This document shows positions 27,661 to 36,966 of a stretch of DNA of 64,000 nt, one piece after another. A model generated the notes under the pieces. That model did not search any database. It saw only the letters and a list, made by a program, of their open reading frames with translations, and was not told the DNA's origin. Source of the DNA: Alkalihalobacterium alkalinitrilicum (GTDB taxonomy: Bacteria; Bacillota; Bacilli; Bacillales; Bacillaceae_F); the NCBI RefSeq assembly GCF_002019605.1, contig NZ_KV917368.1, forward strand, positions 341,809 to 405,808, written 5' to 3'. Position numbers and translations under genes: made by a program. Position 1 is the first letter of the stretch. Each line of letters starts with the position of its first letter.

Positions 27661-29115
27661 CTAATTCTTTGTATGACTATCACTTAAAAATTGTTCTACT
27701 CGTTCAACGATGTCCTTCCTATTGTAATTAATGTACAAACTACTAGCTAATCTTACGGGATCACCAAAAAAGAACTTTTCGTATAAGGTCTGTCTAGTTC
27801 CGAATGGACTCATACATAAATCCCAAGCGAGCCGAAACAGTTGAACACGATCTTTACCATTTTTCGTTGTGGCTTGTAGGTACAGGTTTAAGTCTTCTTT
27901 AATATTCGAATCAAAATCTTTTTCTGTTGGAATGGAAATCATACCACTAGCTCCGAGGTGTTGAATGATTTCAGCCATTCTTGGGTAAAGTCGTTGAAAT
28001 GTGGTAATGGCTGAATATAACGGATTTACTGCAGGTAGTAGGATACCATTGGTACTTTCTTTTGCCTCTGTTTCTGAAGTAATTAAAAAAGCTTTCATTG
28101 TTTCAAGCGCCAGGATAATTTCAGCTATTTTTTCCTGAACGTGCTGATATTCAGAAGTGTTGATCGTGTCTACAATCAGTTGTGCTACACCTAATATAAA
28201 CTCTAACTTCACTACTTGACGCGACACGACTTGATGTAATGTTAATGCCGTAAAGGCTCCTTTTGTTGTAAAGGCTTTAGCGATTTCGATATTGTCATAA
28301 TAAAACACGCGATTCCACGGCACTAATACATGATCGAATACAACAATGGAATCGTTTTCTTCAAATCGGGAACTTAGAGGATAATCAAATCTAAAGTCAT
28401 TTGAACAGAACGATTCTCTACAAATAAATTTTAGTCCCTCTGTATTACTCGGAATCGAAAAAGCATAGGCGTATGATTTATCTAGCGGGTTTCCAGTTGA
28501 ATACACAATAATTTCATCGGTAATTCCTCCTTGTGTAGCGAGGAGTTTGGCTCCTTTTATGATTAAGCCCTCACTCGTACGACCTACGACCTTTGCAGCA
28601 ATCGGCTGATCGTATTCCTCTAGAAAATGAAGGGTGGCTCGGTTTACTTGCGGATTTATAAATGTATGAGTAAATGAATAGTCATTCTCGCTAGCAAGTT
28701 TATATAGCGATTCTAAGTTCTCAGGAAAACAGTTTGTTTTCCCTTCTAGCAAGTGTTTTGAAGCTACAAATGCAACTAATACTGTATTCATGTAATCTGG
28801 ACTTCTGCCCATCATACCCGCGTTCATTTTAGCCCAATTTTGATACATTAAGCGCCTTTTGCGTAAATCCTTCTTGTTATGTGGCATTAGAAATGAAGTA
28901 CCTATTGGACTTCCTGAAATGGGTGAAGTAAAGGTCATAATATTTTTGTAGGAACTTTGGTGTTGTAAATCATATAAAGAAGCTTGACTGTTGATAATAC
29001 CCTTGAAGGCGGGATGTTCGGATATTTTTCCTCTAACACGCTCACCTTGGATCCAAACCTGAGGATTTAACGAATCGATCCTATCTCTATAATCCTTTCC
29101 GTATATTGCTCCCAA
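27661..29115 (-). CDS. 4-hydroxyphenylacetate 3-monooxygenase oxygenase-component family protein (HpaB)
   Basis: A 484-residue flavin-dependent monooxygenase of the HpaB/acyl-CoA-dehydrogenase-like fold. It starts YGKDYRDRIDSLNPQVWIQG and contains TFINPQVNR, ATQGGITDEIIVYS, HVLVPWNRVFYYDN and LGASGMISIPTEKDFDS, all typical. Family enzymes use FADH2 from a separate reductase to hydroxylate phenols such as 4-hydroxyphenylacetate. No reductase (HpaC) gene is adjacent, so it must share one encoded elsewhere. Length equals that of Bacillus relatives. Substrate not certain; some relatives act on chlorophenols or fatty-acid-like compounds. Confidence 0.85.
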   Translation of the reverse strand: MGAIYGKDYRDRIDSLNPQVWIQGERVRGKISEHPAFKGIINSQASLYDLQHQSSYKNIMTFTSPISGSPIGTSFLMPHNKKDLRKRRLMYQNWAKMNAGMMGRSPDYMNTVLVAFVASKHLLEGKTNCFPENLESLYKLASENDYSFTHTFINPQVNRATLHFLEEYDQPIAAKVVGRTSEGLIIKGAKLLATQGGITDEIIVYSTGNPLDKSYAYAFSIPSNTEGLKFICRESFCSNDFRFDYPLSSRFEENDSIVVFDHVLVPWNRVFYYDNIEIAKAFTTKGAFTALTLHQVVSRQVVKLEFILGVAQLIVDTINTSEYQHVQEKIAEIILALETMKAFLITSETEAKESTNGILLPAVNPLYSAITTFQRLYPRMAEIIQHLGASGMISIPTEKDFDSNIKEDLNLYLQATTKNGKDRVQLFRLAWDLCMSPFGTRQTLYEKFFFGDPVRLASSLYINYNRKDIVERVEQFLSDSHTKN

Positions 29116-29313
29116 CGGCTATTTCACCTCACAAAATATACAGTCATGTAACCTCCTATTACCATATTTATCATAGTAACTTAATATGCTCATCATGTGG
29201 TAAAAAATGATACAATTTCAATTTAGCGACATATAGGGTGGGCGGGTGTTAATATTCACTTGTCTTGTATATTGAATTTTTCATAATTAATTTAGTAGAA
29301 AGGAAGTGTTTTT

Positions 29314-29943
29314 TTGAAACATTTCATAGAGAAATTGTTTGGTAAAGCATCCAAAGATAGTAAACTCTTATTGTTCGGATACTGGGTAGGTATTTTGTTT
29401 TATTTTATCGCACTTATTTTATTTGCGATGCAAGCGACGATTGGCGGGCAATGGCTATCCGTTTTAGCGATTGCGGTCGGTTTTCCAATTTTCTTTCGAC
29501 TGGTTTACAGTTTAAATCGAAGTTTATGGACGAAATTCAGAGGGATGAACAAACGTAATATTTTTCTAGTTAGTGGTGGTGTTGGTCTAATCATTGTTGT
29601 GTTTATAGGTGCTTCATTGCTATTTTCAGATAACTTAGTAATCAATGCTAGTAAAAGTATAGTTAATGGTAATGTACAAGTATCGATTGGCTCTTTAAAA
29701 GGAAGTTATTCAGTCGATGAAGTGAGGATTATCGAAGAAGGTATGGTTGTCATTCCCTATCGAACAACAATTGATGAGGGGGATGTATTATTAATTGTTG
29801 AACATGGAGATAAGGTCTTATGGAAAAAAGAAGTTTCTCCATTTTCGCAAGGATTAATCGAATTTTACGGTGAGAAAGAACGGTATAATATACAATTGTA
29901 TACGGAAAAAGCGAAAGGGATAAACGTGGAGATTATCAATTGA
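29314..29943 (+). CDS. Membrane protein of unknown function
   Basis: A 209-residue protein starting at TTG 29314, with AAAGGAAGTG upstream. It has three hydrophobic segments (about residues 16-38, 44-62 and 84-105) and then a hydrophilic, strand-rich C-terminal half (SIVNGNVQVSIGSLKGSYSV, DEGDVLLIVEHGDKVLW). That tail probably lies outside the membrane. I do not recognise the family. It lies 50 nt before the carbon-nitrogen hydrolase gene, on the same strand, and might share a transcript with it. Confidence 0.7.
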   Translation: MKHFIEKLFGKASKDSKLLLFGYWVGILFYFIALILFAMQATIGGQWLSVLAIAVGFPIFFRLVYSLNRSLWTKFRGMNKRNIFLVSGGVGLIIVVFIGASLLFSDNLVINASKSIVNGNVQVSIGSLKGSYSVDEVRIIEEGMVVIPYRTTIDEGDVLLIVEHGDKVLWKKEVSPFSQGLIEFYGEKERYNIQLYTEKAKGINVEIIN

Positions 29944-29993
29944 TAATATTGCAGGACAAATCATTATGATTGAAAGAAAGGGAGGTCAGTCTA

Positions 29994-30752
29994 TTGAAAA
30001 AAATAAAAATTGCATTATTACATTTATTGCCGATTGCAGGAGATATTACATATAATCAAGAATTAATTGAAAAAGCAGTGAAACAAGCTGCGGAAAAAAA
30101 TGTGGACTGGATGATAACACCAGAGTTAGCCGTGAGTGGATTACAGTTTGATCATTTGATTGGAACCGATTGGATTAAGGAGCAGCCAGATGAATGGATG
30201 ACTCATTTTATGAAAATGGTCAAAAATTTAAAAACAACTGTATTTCTCGGGTGTACAGAACGATCAACAGATCAAGCGCTTTATAATTCTGTCTTTGTTA
30301 TCAATCGAGAGGGTGAACTGATAGGAAGTCAAAAGAAGATTGCTAGAGTGGATCAATGGTCAACTGCAGGTAGCTGTCTAGAGCCCGTTCAAATTGATGA
30401 TATTCAAGTTGGTATTTTGATTTGTGCCGATGCTTACACAAAAAGTATTGCTGACACATTAAAAGCGAATGGAGCGCAGATGATTGTAGCACCATCGTCT
30501 TGGGGACCGGGTTTTCATGGACCAAATGGTGAATGGGAACAACGATCTATCGATACGGGATTACCTGTAATCGTTTGTAACCGCACAGGAGAAGACGAAA
30601 CGGTTTCATTTTGGAAAGCGGAAAGTTCGGTCATAAAAAACGGGAAACGACTTCTTTCCCACCATTCCAAGCAATCAGCAATTCTTACTTTCGAATGGGA
30701 TGTCGAGAAGATGGAATTAATATCTTCTGATTTTGAAGTGGAATGGATTTAG
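29994..30752 (+). CDS. Carbon-nitrogen hydrolase (nitrilase superfamily)
   Basis: A 252-residue cytoplasmic amidase or nitrilase-type enzyme. The Glu-Lys-Cys triad is visible: Glu44 in TPELAVSG, Lys114 or 115 in GSQKKIARVD, and Cys144 in GILICADAY. The domain covers the full length. I chose the TTG at 29994, with GGGAGGTC upstream, over the upstream in-frame start at 29970. The substrate is unknown; relatives hydrolyse omega-amides, carbamoyl compounds or nitriles. The last 119 codons are duplicated in tandem just downstream (30786-31143). Confidence 0.87.
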   Translation: MKKIKIALLHLLPIAGDITYNQELIEKAVKQAAEKNVDWMITPELAVSGLQFDHLIGTDWIKEQPDEWMTHFMKMVKNLKTTVFLGCTERSTDQALYNSVFVINREGELIGSQKKIARVDQWSTAGSCLEPVQIDDIQVGILICADAYTKSIADTLKANGAQMIVAPSSWGPGFHGPNGEWEQRSIDTGLPVIVCNRTGEDETVSFWKAESSVIKNGKRLLSHHSKQSAILTFEWDVEKMELISSDFEVEWI

Positions 30753-31175
30753 GGTGAAAAAAATAGAGGGGGTTTTCTATGAAACTGATGATATTCAAGT
30801 TGGTATTTTGATTTGTGCCGATGCTTACACAAAAAGTATTGCTGACACATTAAAAGCGAATGGAGCGCAGATGATTGTAGCACCATCGTCTTGGGGACCG
30901 GGTTTTCATGGACCAAATGGTGAATGGGAACAACGATCTATCGATACGGGATTACCTGTAATCGTTTGTAACCGCACAGGAGAAGACGAAACGGTTTCAT
31001 TTTGGAAAGCGGAAAGTTCGGTCATAAAAAACGGGAAACGACTTCTTTCCCACCATTCCAAGCAATCAGCAATTCTTACTTTCGAATGGGATGTCGAGAA
31101 GATGGAATTAATATCTTCTGATTTTGAAGTGGAATGGATTTAGGGTGAAAAAATAGAGGGGGTTTTCTATGAAAC
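30395..31175 (+). repeat. Tandem direct duplication, 391 and 390 bp
   Basis: Unit 1 (30395-30785) and unit 2 (30786-31175) are almost identical; the only difference I see is one A in a run of A after the stop codon (seven versus six). Each unit starts TGATGATATTCAAGTTGG and ends with the ribosome site and first bases (ATGAAAC) of the SRPBCC gene. The duplication therefore covers the 3' part of the hydrolase gene, the intergenic gap and the next gene's start. Confidence 0.92.
30786..31143 (+). pseudogene. Duplicated C-terminal fragment of the carbon-nitrogen hydrolase
   Basis: A second copy of the hydrolase C-terminal 119 codons, beginning DDIQVGILICADAY and ending at the same stop. It carries the catalytic Cys but not the Glu and Lys. 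The duplicated ATGAAAC start upstream is out of frame with it and soon meets TGA, so no functional product is expected. It separates the intact hydrolase from the SRPBCC gene, which keeps its own ribosome site. Confidence 0.85.
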
Positions 31176-31618
31176 AATGGACGAAAGATATCGTAATCGA
31201 TGCTCCGATCGAACAAGTTTGGCAGTTTCTTGATGGATCATTAGAAAATATGCAAAAAATTATGCCTCAAGTTGTTGATCATAAGCCAATTAAAGTAACG
31301 GAAGAAGGGGTCGGAAGTGTATATCGCCAAAAATATAAAGAAGGAAAAAGAATTGAGGAGTATGATGTGAAAACATTAGAATATGTCAATTCTTCTGATT
31401 TGAAAAAGTTAAAAGTTGGCTTTACACTAGCAAACATGTTTGAAATCACAGCTTATTACGAATTAGAAAAAAGGGAAAATCAACAAACGTACTTTAAATA
31501 TACAGTCACGAATCAACCTTTGAAATGGTTTGTGAAATTGTTTTTATGGTTTGCTACTGATAAAGTTGTCGTAGAATTTTTACAGAGAGTTAAACGTGTA
31601 GCTGAATCGGACAAGTAA
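31169..31618 (+). CDS. SRPBCC (START-like) family protein
   Basis: A 149-residue single-domain protein with the helix-grip pattern of the SRPBCC superfamily: an N-terminal strand and WQFLDGSLENMQKIMP helix, a central beta sheet (VGSVYRQKYKEGKRIEEYDV; TYFKYTVTNQPLKW), and a long C-terminal helix (VVVEFLQRVKRVAE). These bind hydrophobic ligands or act as cyclase-like enzymes; no ligand can be named. GAGGGGG precedes the ATG, and a copy of this ribosome site exists in the upstream duplication. A terminator follows. Confidence 0.75.
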   Translation: MKQWTKDIVIDAPIEQVWQFLDGSLENMQKIMPQVVDHKPIKVTEEGVGSVYRQKYKEGKRIEEYDVKTLEYVNSSDLKKLKVGFTLANMFEITAYYELEKRENQQTYFKYTVTNQPLKWFVKLFLWFATDKVVVEFLQRVKRVAESDK

Positions 31619-31628
31619 TAGGAAATAA

Positions 31629-31672
31629 CAAAAGTGCTTTAGTGAAAATAATTTCAGTTTAAGCACTTTTTG
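31629..31672 (+). terminator. Terminator between the SRPBCC gene and catalase
   Basis: AAAAGTGCTT and AAGCACTTTT pair across about 22 nt, with TTTTTG after. It may also work for the convergent catalase gene, since A-rich sequence precedes the stem. Confidence 0.75.
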
Positions 31673-31685
31673 TTATTAAAATATT

Positions 31686-33251
31686 TTAATATGGGTCTGA
31701 AGGGTGACCCATTTGTTCAGCTTGCTTGACAGCTTCTTCACCTTTTGTATCTTTTTGTTCACCAGCCTTTTTAAGTCCTTCAGCAATTCTTTTTCTGTAA
31801 TCTTCATCACATTGAGTTAACATATCAACCATGCGATCTTGAATTTCTTTTCGGCAAGTGGCTAATGCTCCTGTTAAATTAGCAATTAACTCGTCTCGTT
31901 CCCAGTCATTAAACCGTCTGTACGTTTCGCCTGCTTGTCCAAAGTTATTTTCACGAGAAATAGTTTCTCTTTTTACATTTCCTTCTACATAGGGTTCATG
32001 TTCTTTTCCTGGATTTTGTGATTCTTTTAATCCACCAATGAGGGAAGGTTCGTAATTAACGTGTGGGTTTTGATGTTCGCCAAAATTTGTTCTGAAATCC
32101 ATTTGTCCGCCTTCTTGATTTGAAGCGACATGTTTCTTTGGTTTGTTAATTGGCAATTGTAAATAGTTCGAACCGACACGATAGCGTTGTGTATCTGAGT
32201 AAGAGAACGTTCGTCCTTGAAGTAATTTATCATCGGAAAAATCTAGACCGTCAACGATAACACCCGTACCAAAAGCCGCTTGTTCTACTTCTGCAAAATA
32301 ATTTTCAGGGTTTTTATTTAAAACCATTTTTCCAACTTTATGCCAAGGGAAATCTTCTTTATACCAAAGCTTTGTTGGGTCGAGTGGATCAAAATCCAAT
32401 TCTGGATGTTCACCGTCTTCCATAATTTGCACATACAATTCCCATTCAGGATATTCTCCGCGTTCAATCGCTTCATACAAGTCTAATGTGGCATGGCTGT
32501 AGTCTTTCATTTGAATTTCGTCAGCCTCTTTTTGTGTTAGGTTTTTAATCCCTTGGACAGGTTCCCAGTGATATTTGACTAATACTCCTTTGCCTTCTTC
32601 ATTGACCCATTTGTAAGCATGAACCCCTGAACCTTGCATGTTTCGATAATTGGCCGGGATACCCCATGGTGAAAATAAAAAGGTAATCATATGCATTGAT
32701 TCTGGTGTTTGGCATAAGAAGTCAAACATCCGTTCAGGATCATTGACGTTTGTAACAGGGTCAGGTCTAAAGGAATGAACCATATCAGGGAATTTTAAGG
32801 GATCACGAATAAAGAAGATCTTTAAATTATTTCCGACTAAATCCCAATTGCCGTCCTCTGTATAAAATTTGATTGCAAATCCTCTTGGATCACGCAATGT
32901 CTCAGGAGAATGCCCACCGTGTACAACTGTAGAAAAACGTACAAATACTGGTGTTTGAACGTCGGTATTCGTAAACACTTTGGCTCGTGTATACTTGGAA
33001 ATGGCTTCACCATTTATCGTTCCATATGATTCAAAATAACCATGTGCACCAGCGCCGCGAGCGTGTACAATACGCTCAGGAATTTTTTCGCGATCAAAAT
33101 GAGTGATTTTTTCAAGGAAATCATAATTTTCCAATGTTGTCGGTCCACGGTTACCGACTGTTCGTACACTTTGGTTATCTGTAACAGGATGTCCTTGTCT
33201 ATTCGTTAATGTATCATCGCCTTCAATATGTCCATTATGATCTTTGTTCAT
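31686..33251 (-). CDS. Heme catalase (small-subunit clade)
   Basis: A 521-residue monofunctional catalase converting hydrogen peroxide to water and oxygen. The catalytic His63 sits in [17 protein letters not shown]. Further signatures are [34 protein letters not shown] and RIFAY-like [17 protein letters not shown], with the heme-binding Tyr. The tail after residue 450 is typical of the roughly 55-60 kDa clade. It has an AT-rich upstream region and is transcribed alone on the minus strand. A PerR-type operator could be expected, but I did not find a convincing one. Which of the Bacillus paralogues it corresponds to (KatA or other) is uncertain, so no symbol is given. Confidence 0.95.
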   Translation of the reverse strand: MNKDHNGHIEGDDTLTNRQGHPVTDNQSVRTVGNRGPTTLENYDFLEKITHFDREKIPERIVHARGAGAHGYFESYGTINGEAISKYTRAKVFTNTDVQTPVFVRFSTVVHGGHSPETLRDPRGFAIKFYTEDGNWDLVGNNLKIFFIRDPLKFPDMVHSFRPDPVTNVNDPERMFDFLCQTPESMHMITFLFSPWGIPANYRNMQGSGVHAYKWVNEEGKGVLVKYHWEPVQGIKNLTQKEADEIQMKDYSHATLDLYEAIERGEYPEWELYVQIMEDGEHPELDFDPLDPTKLWYKEDFPWHKVGKMVLNKNPENYFAEVEQAAFGTGVIVDGLDFSDDKLLQGRTFSYSDTQRYRVGSNYLQLPINKPKKHVASNQEGGQMDFRTNFGEHQNPHVNYEPSLIGGLKESQNPGKEHEPYVEGNVKRETISRENNFGQAGETYRRFNDWERDELIANLTGALATCRKEIQDRMVDMLTQCDEDYRKRIAEGLKKAGEQKDTKGEEAVKQAEQMGHPSDPY

Positions 33252-33403
33252 ATAAAAACCTCCTTATGTGGATAGATTTCCCTTTACCAAAATTAGGATG
33301 CCTTTTTCTAAAAAATACATGTATGTTTTTTAAAAATGGTTAACGGTTATGGAATAGTAGTACATATTTGAGAACTCTTTTGTAAGTGGGAGGAACCGTT
33401 CAT

Positions 33404-34934
33404 ATGAGTTGCGAAAATAAAAAGAACAAAATCATGAATGTATTTACCCTTTCATCGTCGATTGTATTGATGATTACTTTGTGGGGAATTCTTTTTCCTG
33501 ATCATATGGAAAAGACGATGTCTAGCGGATTACATGTAGTCAATGATATGTTTGGCTGGTTGTATGTATTGGCTACTGCTCTATTTGTAGGTTTTTGTTT
33601 ATTCTTAGGGTTCGGGCCCTATAAGCAAATGAAGATTGGTAAAAAACACGATCAGCCAGAATATTCCTATTACACTTGGGTCGGGATGCTATTTGCTGCT
33701 GGTATGGGGGTAGGGCTTGTCTTTTGGGGAGTTGCTGAGCCTGTCTCACATTTTGTTCACCCCTCCAGAAGGAATTGAGCCATACTCGAAGGAAGCGGCT
33801 GAAAAAGGATTGTTGTATGGGGTGTTTCACTGGGGAATTCACCCTTGGGCTGTGTATGGAATTGTTGCATTAGCATTAGGGTTTGTTAAGTATAGAAAAG
33901 GTTTACCAGGTTTAATAAGCTCGACATTTTACCCGATTATTGGCCATCGGATCAGGGGAGGATGGGGAAAATCGATCGATGTTATTGCCATTGTTGGAAC
34001 GACTGTAGGGATCGCAACTTCTTTTGGTTTAAGTACCCTTCAAGTAAGCGGAGGTTTAACGCAACTGTTTGCTATTGAAAACGATGCATGGTTACAGCTG
34101 TCGATTATATTTTTTGTTACCGTCATTTTTCTACTATCGGTATTATCAGGCATCAATCGTGGGATGAAATATTTAAGCATTGGAAATTTAACGTTGGCGG
34201 CAGTGCTTCTTATTATCGTCATAATGATTGGTCCAACCATATATATATTTGAACACTTTACCTTAACATTAGGGACCTACATTTCTCAACTTGTCCCGTT
34301 AAGCTTCCAAACAACCCCTTATACAGATAATGAATGGCTTGGGGAATGGACGTTTTTCTACTGGGCTTGGGTGAACGCCTGGAGTCCATTTGTTGGAACG
34401 TTTATTGGCTGAGTTGGCTGATGTAATAAAAAATATCGTAATAAGAACCAAGGCAGCTATACTTAATATTAACCCAAATGGTAACTGTCCTAACATTAGA
34501 AAAAGACCGCTTTCTGGCGTTTCCCTTATTGTATTAGCCATTTCCACACCCCAATGGATTTCTTGATATAACGCAGTTCCTCCAAATACAGTAAACCATA
34601 AGACACTACCTAAAGCTGGGACAAATAATACACCCATAATGAACTCCTTCAAACTTCTCCCCTTCGATATTCTAGCACTTATGTATTAGGTGTGTTTTCT
34701 TCTAATGGAAAGCTAAATCCAAGTAAATCTAAGCTCGTGACGTGGGGACTGTTGATATCAGCTATTGCAGCGTCTCTTCTAATGAGTGGAGGTTTAAAAG
34801 GATTACAAGCAACAGCAATTATTATTGCCTTACCGTATACGTTGTTAATGTTTATGATGATGTTAGCAATTTATAAATCATTAAAGCGTGAAGGGATTAA
34901 GAAGCACAAAGTAGAAGAAAAAGAAGATTGGTAG
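33404..34934 (+). pseudogene. BCCT-family betaine/choline transporter gene, frameshifted and internally inverted
   Basis: The frame starts at ATG 33404 (GGGAGGA upstream) with MSCENKKNK, and runs to GVAEPVSHFVHP where an extra base at about 33755 shifts it. The second frame (TPPEGIEPYSKEAAEKG, WGIHPWAVYGIVALALG, WAWVNAWSPFVGTFI) ends at the left edge of an inverted 268-bp segment (34408-34675). After that the plus strand resumes with LGVFSSNGKLNPS to the end at 34934. The missing central part (MGVLFVPALGSVLWFTVFGG) is encoded on the minus strand inside the segment. Intact members import glycine betaine or choline with sodium for osmoprotection. Dead in its present form. Confidence 0.93.
34408..34675 (-). 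other. Inverted 268-bp segment inside the BCCT gene
   Basis: Read on the minus strand this segment encodes RISKGRSLKEF then MGVLFVPALGSVLWFTVFGG and VLITIFFITSANSA, exactly the BCCT residues missing from the flanking plus-strand frames. Reversing it rejoins TTTATTG with CTAGAATATCG on the left and CAACTCAGC with CACTTATG on the right, and restores one continuous frame (GTFIARISKGRS; TSANSATYVLGV). The ends share only a 3-bp inverted GCT/AGC. Confidence 0.92.
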
Positions 34935-35034
34935 GAAATAAGGGGGACAAAACAGAATTTGTTAGGAAATATTTAGGTATCCTTTTTAGGAGATGAATGG
35001 GGAGTTATCAAAATGAGTATGGGGGAAACGAAAA

Positions 35035-35997
35035 GTGAATAGTGAAAAAGTGGTTATTATTACGGGAGCGAATTCTGGGATTGGGAAAGCTGCTGCTTTC
35101 AAATTTGCAAAACAAGGATTTACAGTTATTATGGCTTGCCGAAATATGGAGATCAGTCGACGGGTACAAGGAGAAATTATAAAAGCTACGCAAAATCATC
35201 GTGTTAATCTTTTGAAGCTAGATGTCAGTTCCTTTGAATCGGTCCGCCAGTTTTGTTTGGAATTCAAGAAGCAATATGAAAAACTTGATATATTAATTCA
35301 TAATGCAGCTTATGCTAACCATGGTGAAAAATATCGCCTGAGTGCGGATCAAATTGAACTAACCTTTGCGACGAACACTTTTGGTCCATTTTTAATGAGC
35401 CATTTATTAATTGATTGGCTGAAAAAATCAGATGATCCGAGAATTCTTCACGCCTCGAGTAATATTGTGAAACACTTTTTTGATCCGAAAAAAGAAATAG
35501 AGGTTACGAACTTAAGAGGTGAAGATAAAGAGAGTAAAACCTTCAGCTTATACAATATGTATCGAAATTCGAAAATGGCTTTAGTCATGCTCACTTTTAA
35601 AATGGCAGAAGAATTTGCGAATGATGGGATTAAAGTCAATGCGATCCAAATTAATGGCGCAACGATGTCGAAGGAAACATTACAGAAATTCAAGCCTGGA
35701 TGGAGAATGATTGCGAGGATCCAAAACTTATTTTTTGCTCCACCCGAAAAATTTGCAGATTGCTATTTTGAAATATGTACATCAGATCAGTTTAAAAATG
35801 TTACAGGCAAACTACTTAATGATAAAAATCAAATCATAAATCCTACCGTAGCGAATGCAAATGTGAAAACACAAATGAAACAATTGTTTGGGTCGACCTT
35901 ATATCCCGTTTACGCTGATAACAAAGACAATCAGAATAAAATTTGGGAGTTAAGCAGCGAAATAACGAAAGTTAATGGCCATACTATTATCCCTTAA
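35035..35997 (+). CDS. Short-chain dehydrogenase/reductase (SDR), retinol-dehydrogenase-like
   Basis: A 320-residue NAD(P)-dependent oxidoreductase. The cofactor motif TGANSGIGKAAA is at residues 10-21, NAAYAN at 90-95, the catalytic Ser in HASSNI (141-142), and the YRNSK catalytic Tyr/Lys at 176-180. MACRNME after strand 2 suggests NADP preference, as in other classical SDRs with a basic residue there. A longer C-terminus than classical SDRs resembles the retinol dehydrogenase group. The GTG start follows GGGGGAAA. Substrate unknown; no obvious partner genes. Confidence 0.87.
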   Translation: MNSEKVVIITGANSGIGKAAAFKFAKQGFTVIMACRNMEISRRVQGEIIKATQNHRVNLLKLDVSSFESVRQFCLEFKKQYEKLDILIHNAAYANHGEKYRLSADQIELTFATNTFGPFLMSHLLIDWLKKSDDPRILHASSNIVKHFFDPKKEIEVTNLRGEDKESKTFSLYNMYRNSKMALVMLTFKMAEEFANDGIKVNAIQINGATMSKETLQKFKPGWRMIARIQNLFFAPPEKFADCYFEICTSDQFKNVTGKLLNDKNQIINPTVANANVKTQMKQLFGSTLYPVYADNKDNQNKIWELSSEITKVNGHTIIP

Positions 35998-36081
35998 AAA
36001 TTGCTGAGCTTCCTTTTCTTCGTTATAATTTGGTACATATCGCGCCACTACTAGTTCAGTAAGCGTTAGGGGGAGCAACAA

Positions 36082-36489
36082 TTGTTTTATAAAAACCTGA
36101 TTGCAATTGCAATAGGTGGGGCATTAGGCACCATCTTAAGATATGTTTTAAATGTGTACACATTATTTGTCGGTTACCCGATTGGAACAGTCATTGAAAA
36201 TATCATCGGTAGTATGTTACTCGGTTTTTTAACAGGCTGGTTTATCAATCGCAAGCCTCGTGAATGGGTGAAAGTAGGGTTAGGTGTTGGCTTTTGTGGA
36301 GGGTTTACAACGATGTCTACACTTGCTGCAGACACTTTATTTTTATATCAAACGATGTCTAGTTTAGAATCGCTTATTTATTTATTTGTATCATTATTTG
36401 GTGGTTTAACTTTTGCTTTTATTGGCTTATTGCTTGGTACGAAGTGGAGTGAAAAGAAGGAAGAAGAAAAAGAGGGGCAATTGTCATGA
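36082..36489 (+). CDS. crcB: Fluoride ion channel subunit, CrcB/FluC family (first)
   Basis: A 135-residue four-helix membrane protein of the FluC family, which exports fluoride passively. Signatures: IGGALGTILRYVLN near the N-terminus, ENIIGSMLLGFLTGWF, and GFCGGFTTMSTLAADT with the conserved phenylalanine/threonine pore segment. TTG start with GGGGGAG upstream. The stop overlaps the ATG of the second crcB gene by four bases, so the two proteins are translationally coupled and probably form a heterodimer, as in other Bacillus species with paired genes. I looked for a fluoride riboswitch upstream and saw none. Confidence 0.93.
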   Translation: MFYKNLIAIAIGGALGTILRYVLNVYTLFVGYPIGTVIENIIGSMLLGFLTGWFINRKPREWVKVGLGVGFCGGFTTMSTLAADTLFLYQTMSSLESLIYLFVSLFGGLTFAFIGLLLGTKWSEKKEEEKEGQLS

Positions 36490-36872
36490 ATGTTTTAATT
36501 TTAGGTTTAGGAGGAGCTCTAGGTGCGATATCCCGGTATCTTATCGGTTTAGTGATAATGCAAAAAAATCCACACCCACCCATTCCGATTGCCATGTTAA
36601 TTGTTAATTTACTTGGTTCTTTCGGTCTAGGTATATTCTTTGCAACGATGTTCGGTATCATTCCATTAGGAGCTTACGATGAGGCGATATTTTTATTTTT
36701 AGGAATTGGTTTTTTTGGAGCATTTACGACGTTCTCCACCTTTAGTATGGAGACGATTGAATTAGTGAGAAAAAAACTGCTGAAAAAAGCAATCATTTAT
36801 TTCACCCTTTCGATATTAGGAAGTATCGTGGCGTTTCTAGTTGGGTTTTGGTCCGGAAACATTTTAAAGTGA
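36486..36872 (+). CDS. crcB: Fluoride ion channel subunit, CrcB/FluC family (second)
   Basis: A 128-residue partner of the preceding protein. It has GLGGALGAISRYLIGLV, the polar motif VNLLGSFGLGIFFAT (conserved Asn) and GFFGAFTTFSTFSMET, the pore phenylalanines and threonines of FluC. Four hydrophobic segments cover most of its length. Its ATG lies inside the stop codon region of the first gene (ATGA overlap). Paired small FluC proteins work together as an antiparallel dimer in the cytoplasmic membrane. Confidence 0.93.
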   Translation: MNVLILGLGGALGAISRYLIGLVIMQKNPHPPIPIAMLIVNLLGSFGLGIFFATMFGIIPLGAYDEAIFLFLGIGFFGAFTTFSTFSMETIELVRKKLLKKAIIYFTLSILGSIVAFLVGFWSGNILK

Positions 36873-36911
36873 TAGGGCAGAATCTTGGTGGATAGAAAAA
36901 AAATTTATGAG

Positions 36912-36955
36912 CAACCTAATGATTGGGAATTATATGTACAAAAATGATTAGGTTG
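36912..36955. promoter_or_regulatory. Inverted repeat abutting the ribosome site of the Gln-rich gene
   Basis: CAACCTAAT (36912-36920) and ATTAGGTTG (36947-36955) pair perfectly across a 26-nt loop. The right arm touches GGAGGA, the ribosome site for the gene at 36967. It could act as an operator, or as an RNA stem placing the ribosome site at its base. There is no T-run, so a simple terminator for crcB is less likely. Confidence 0.45.
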
Positions 36956-36966
36956 GAGGAAGAATA

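Noticed and set aside
34408-34675. Phase-variable invertible switch in the BCCT gene
   Set aside because: Only a 3-bp inverted match is shared at the ends and no recombinase is near; with the frameshift the gene stays dead in either orientation. I kept it as an inversion, not a switch.
35998-36081. Fluoride riboswitch before crcB
   Set aside because: The expected GGNGATGG and pseudoknot pattern was not found in the 84 nt before the TTG start.
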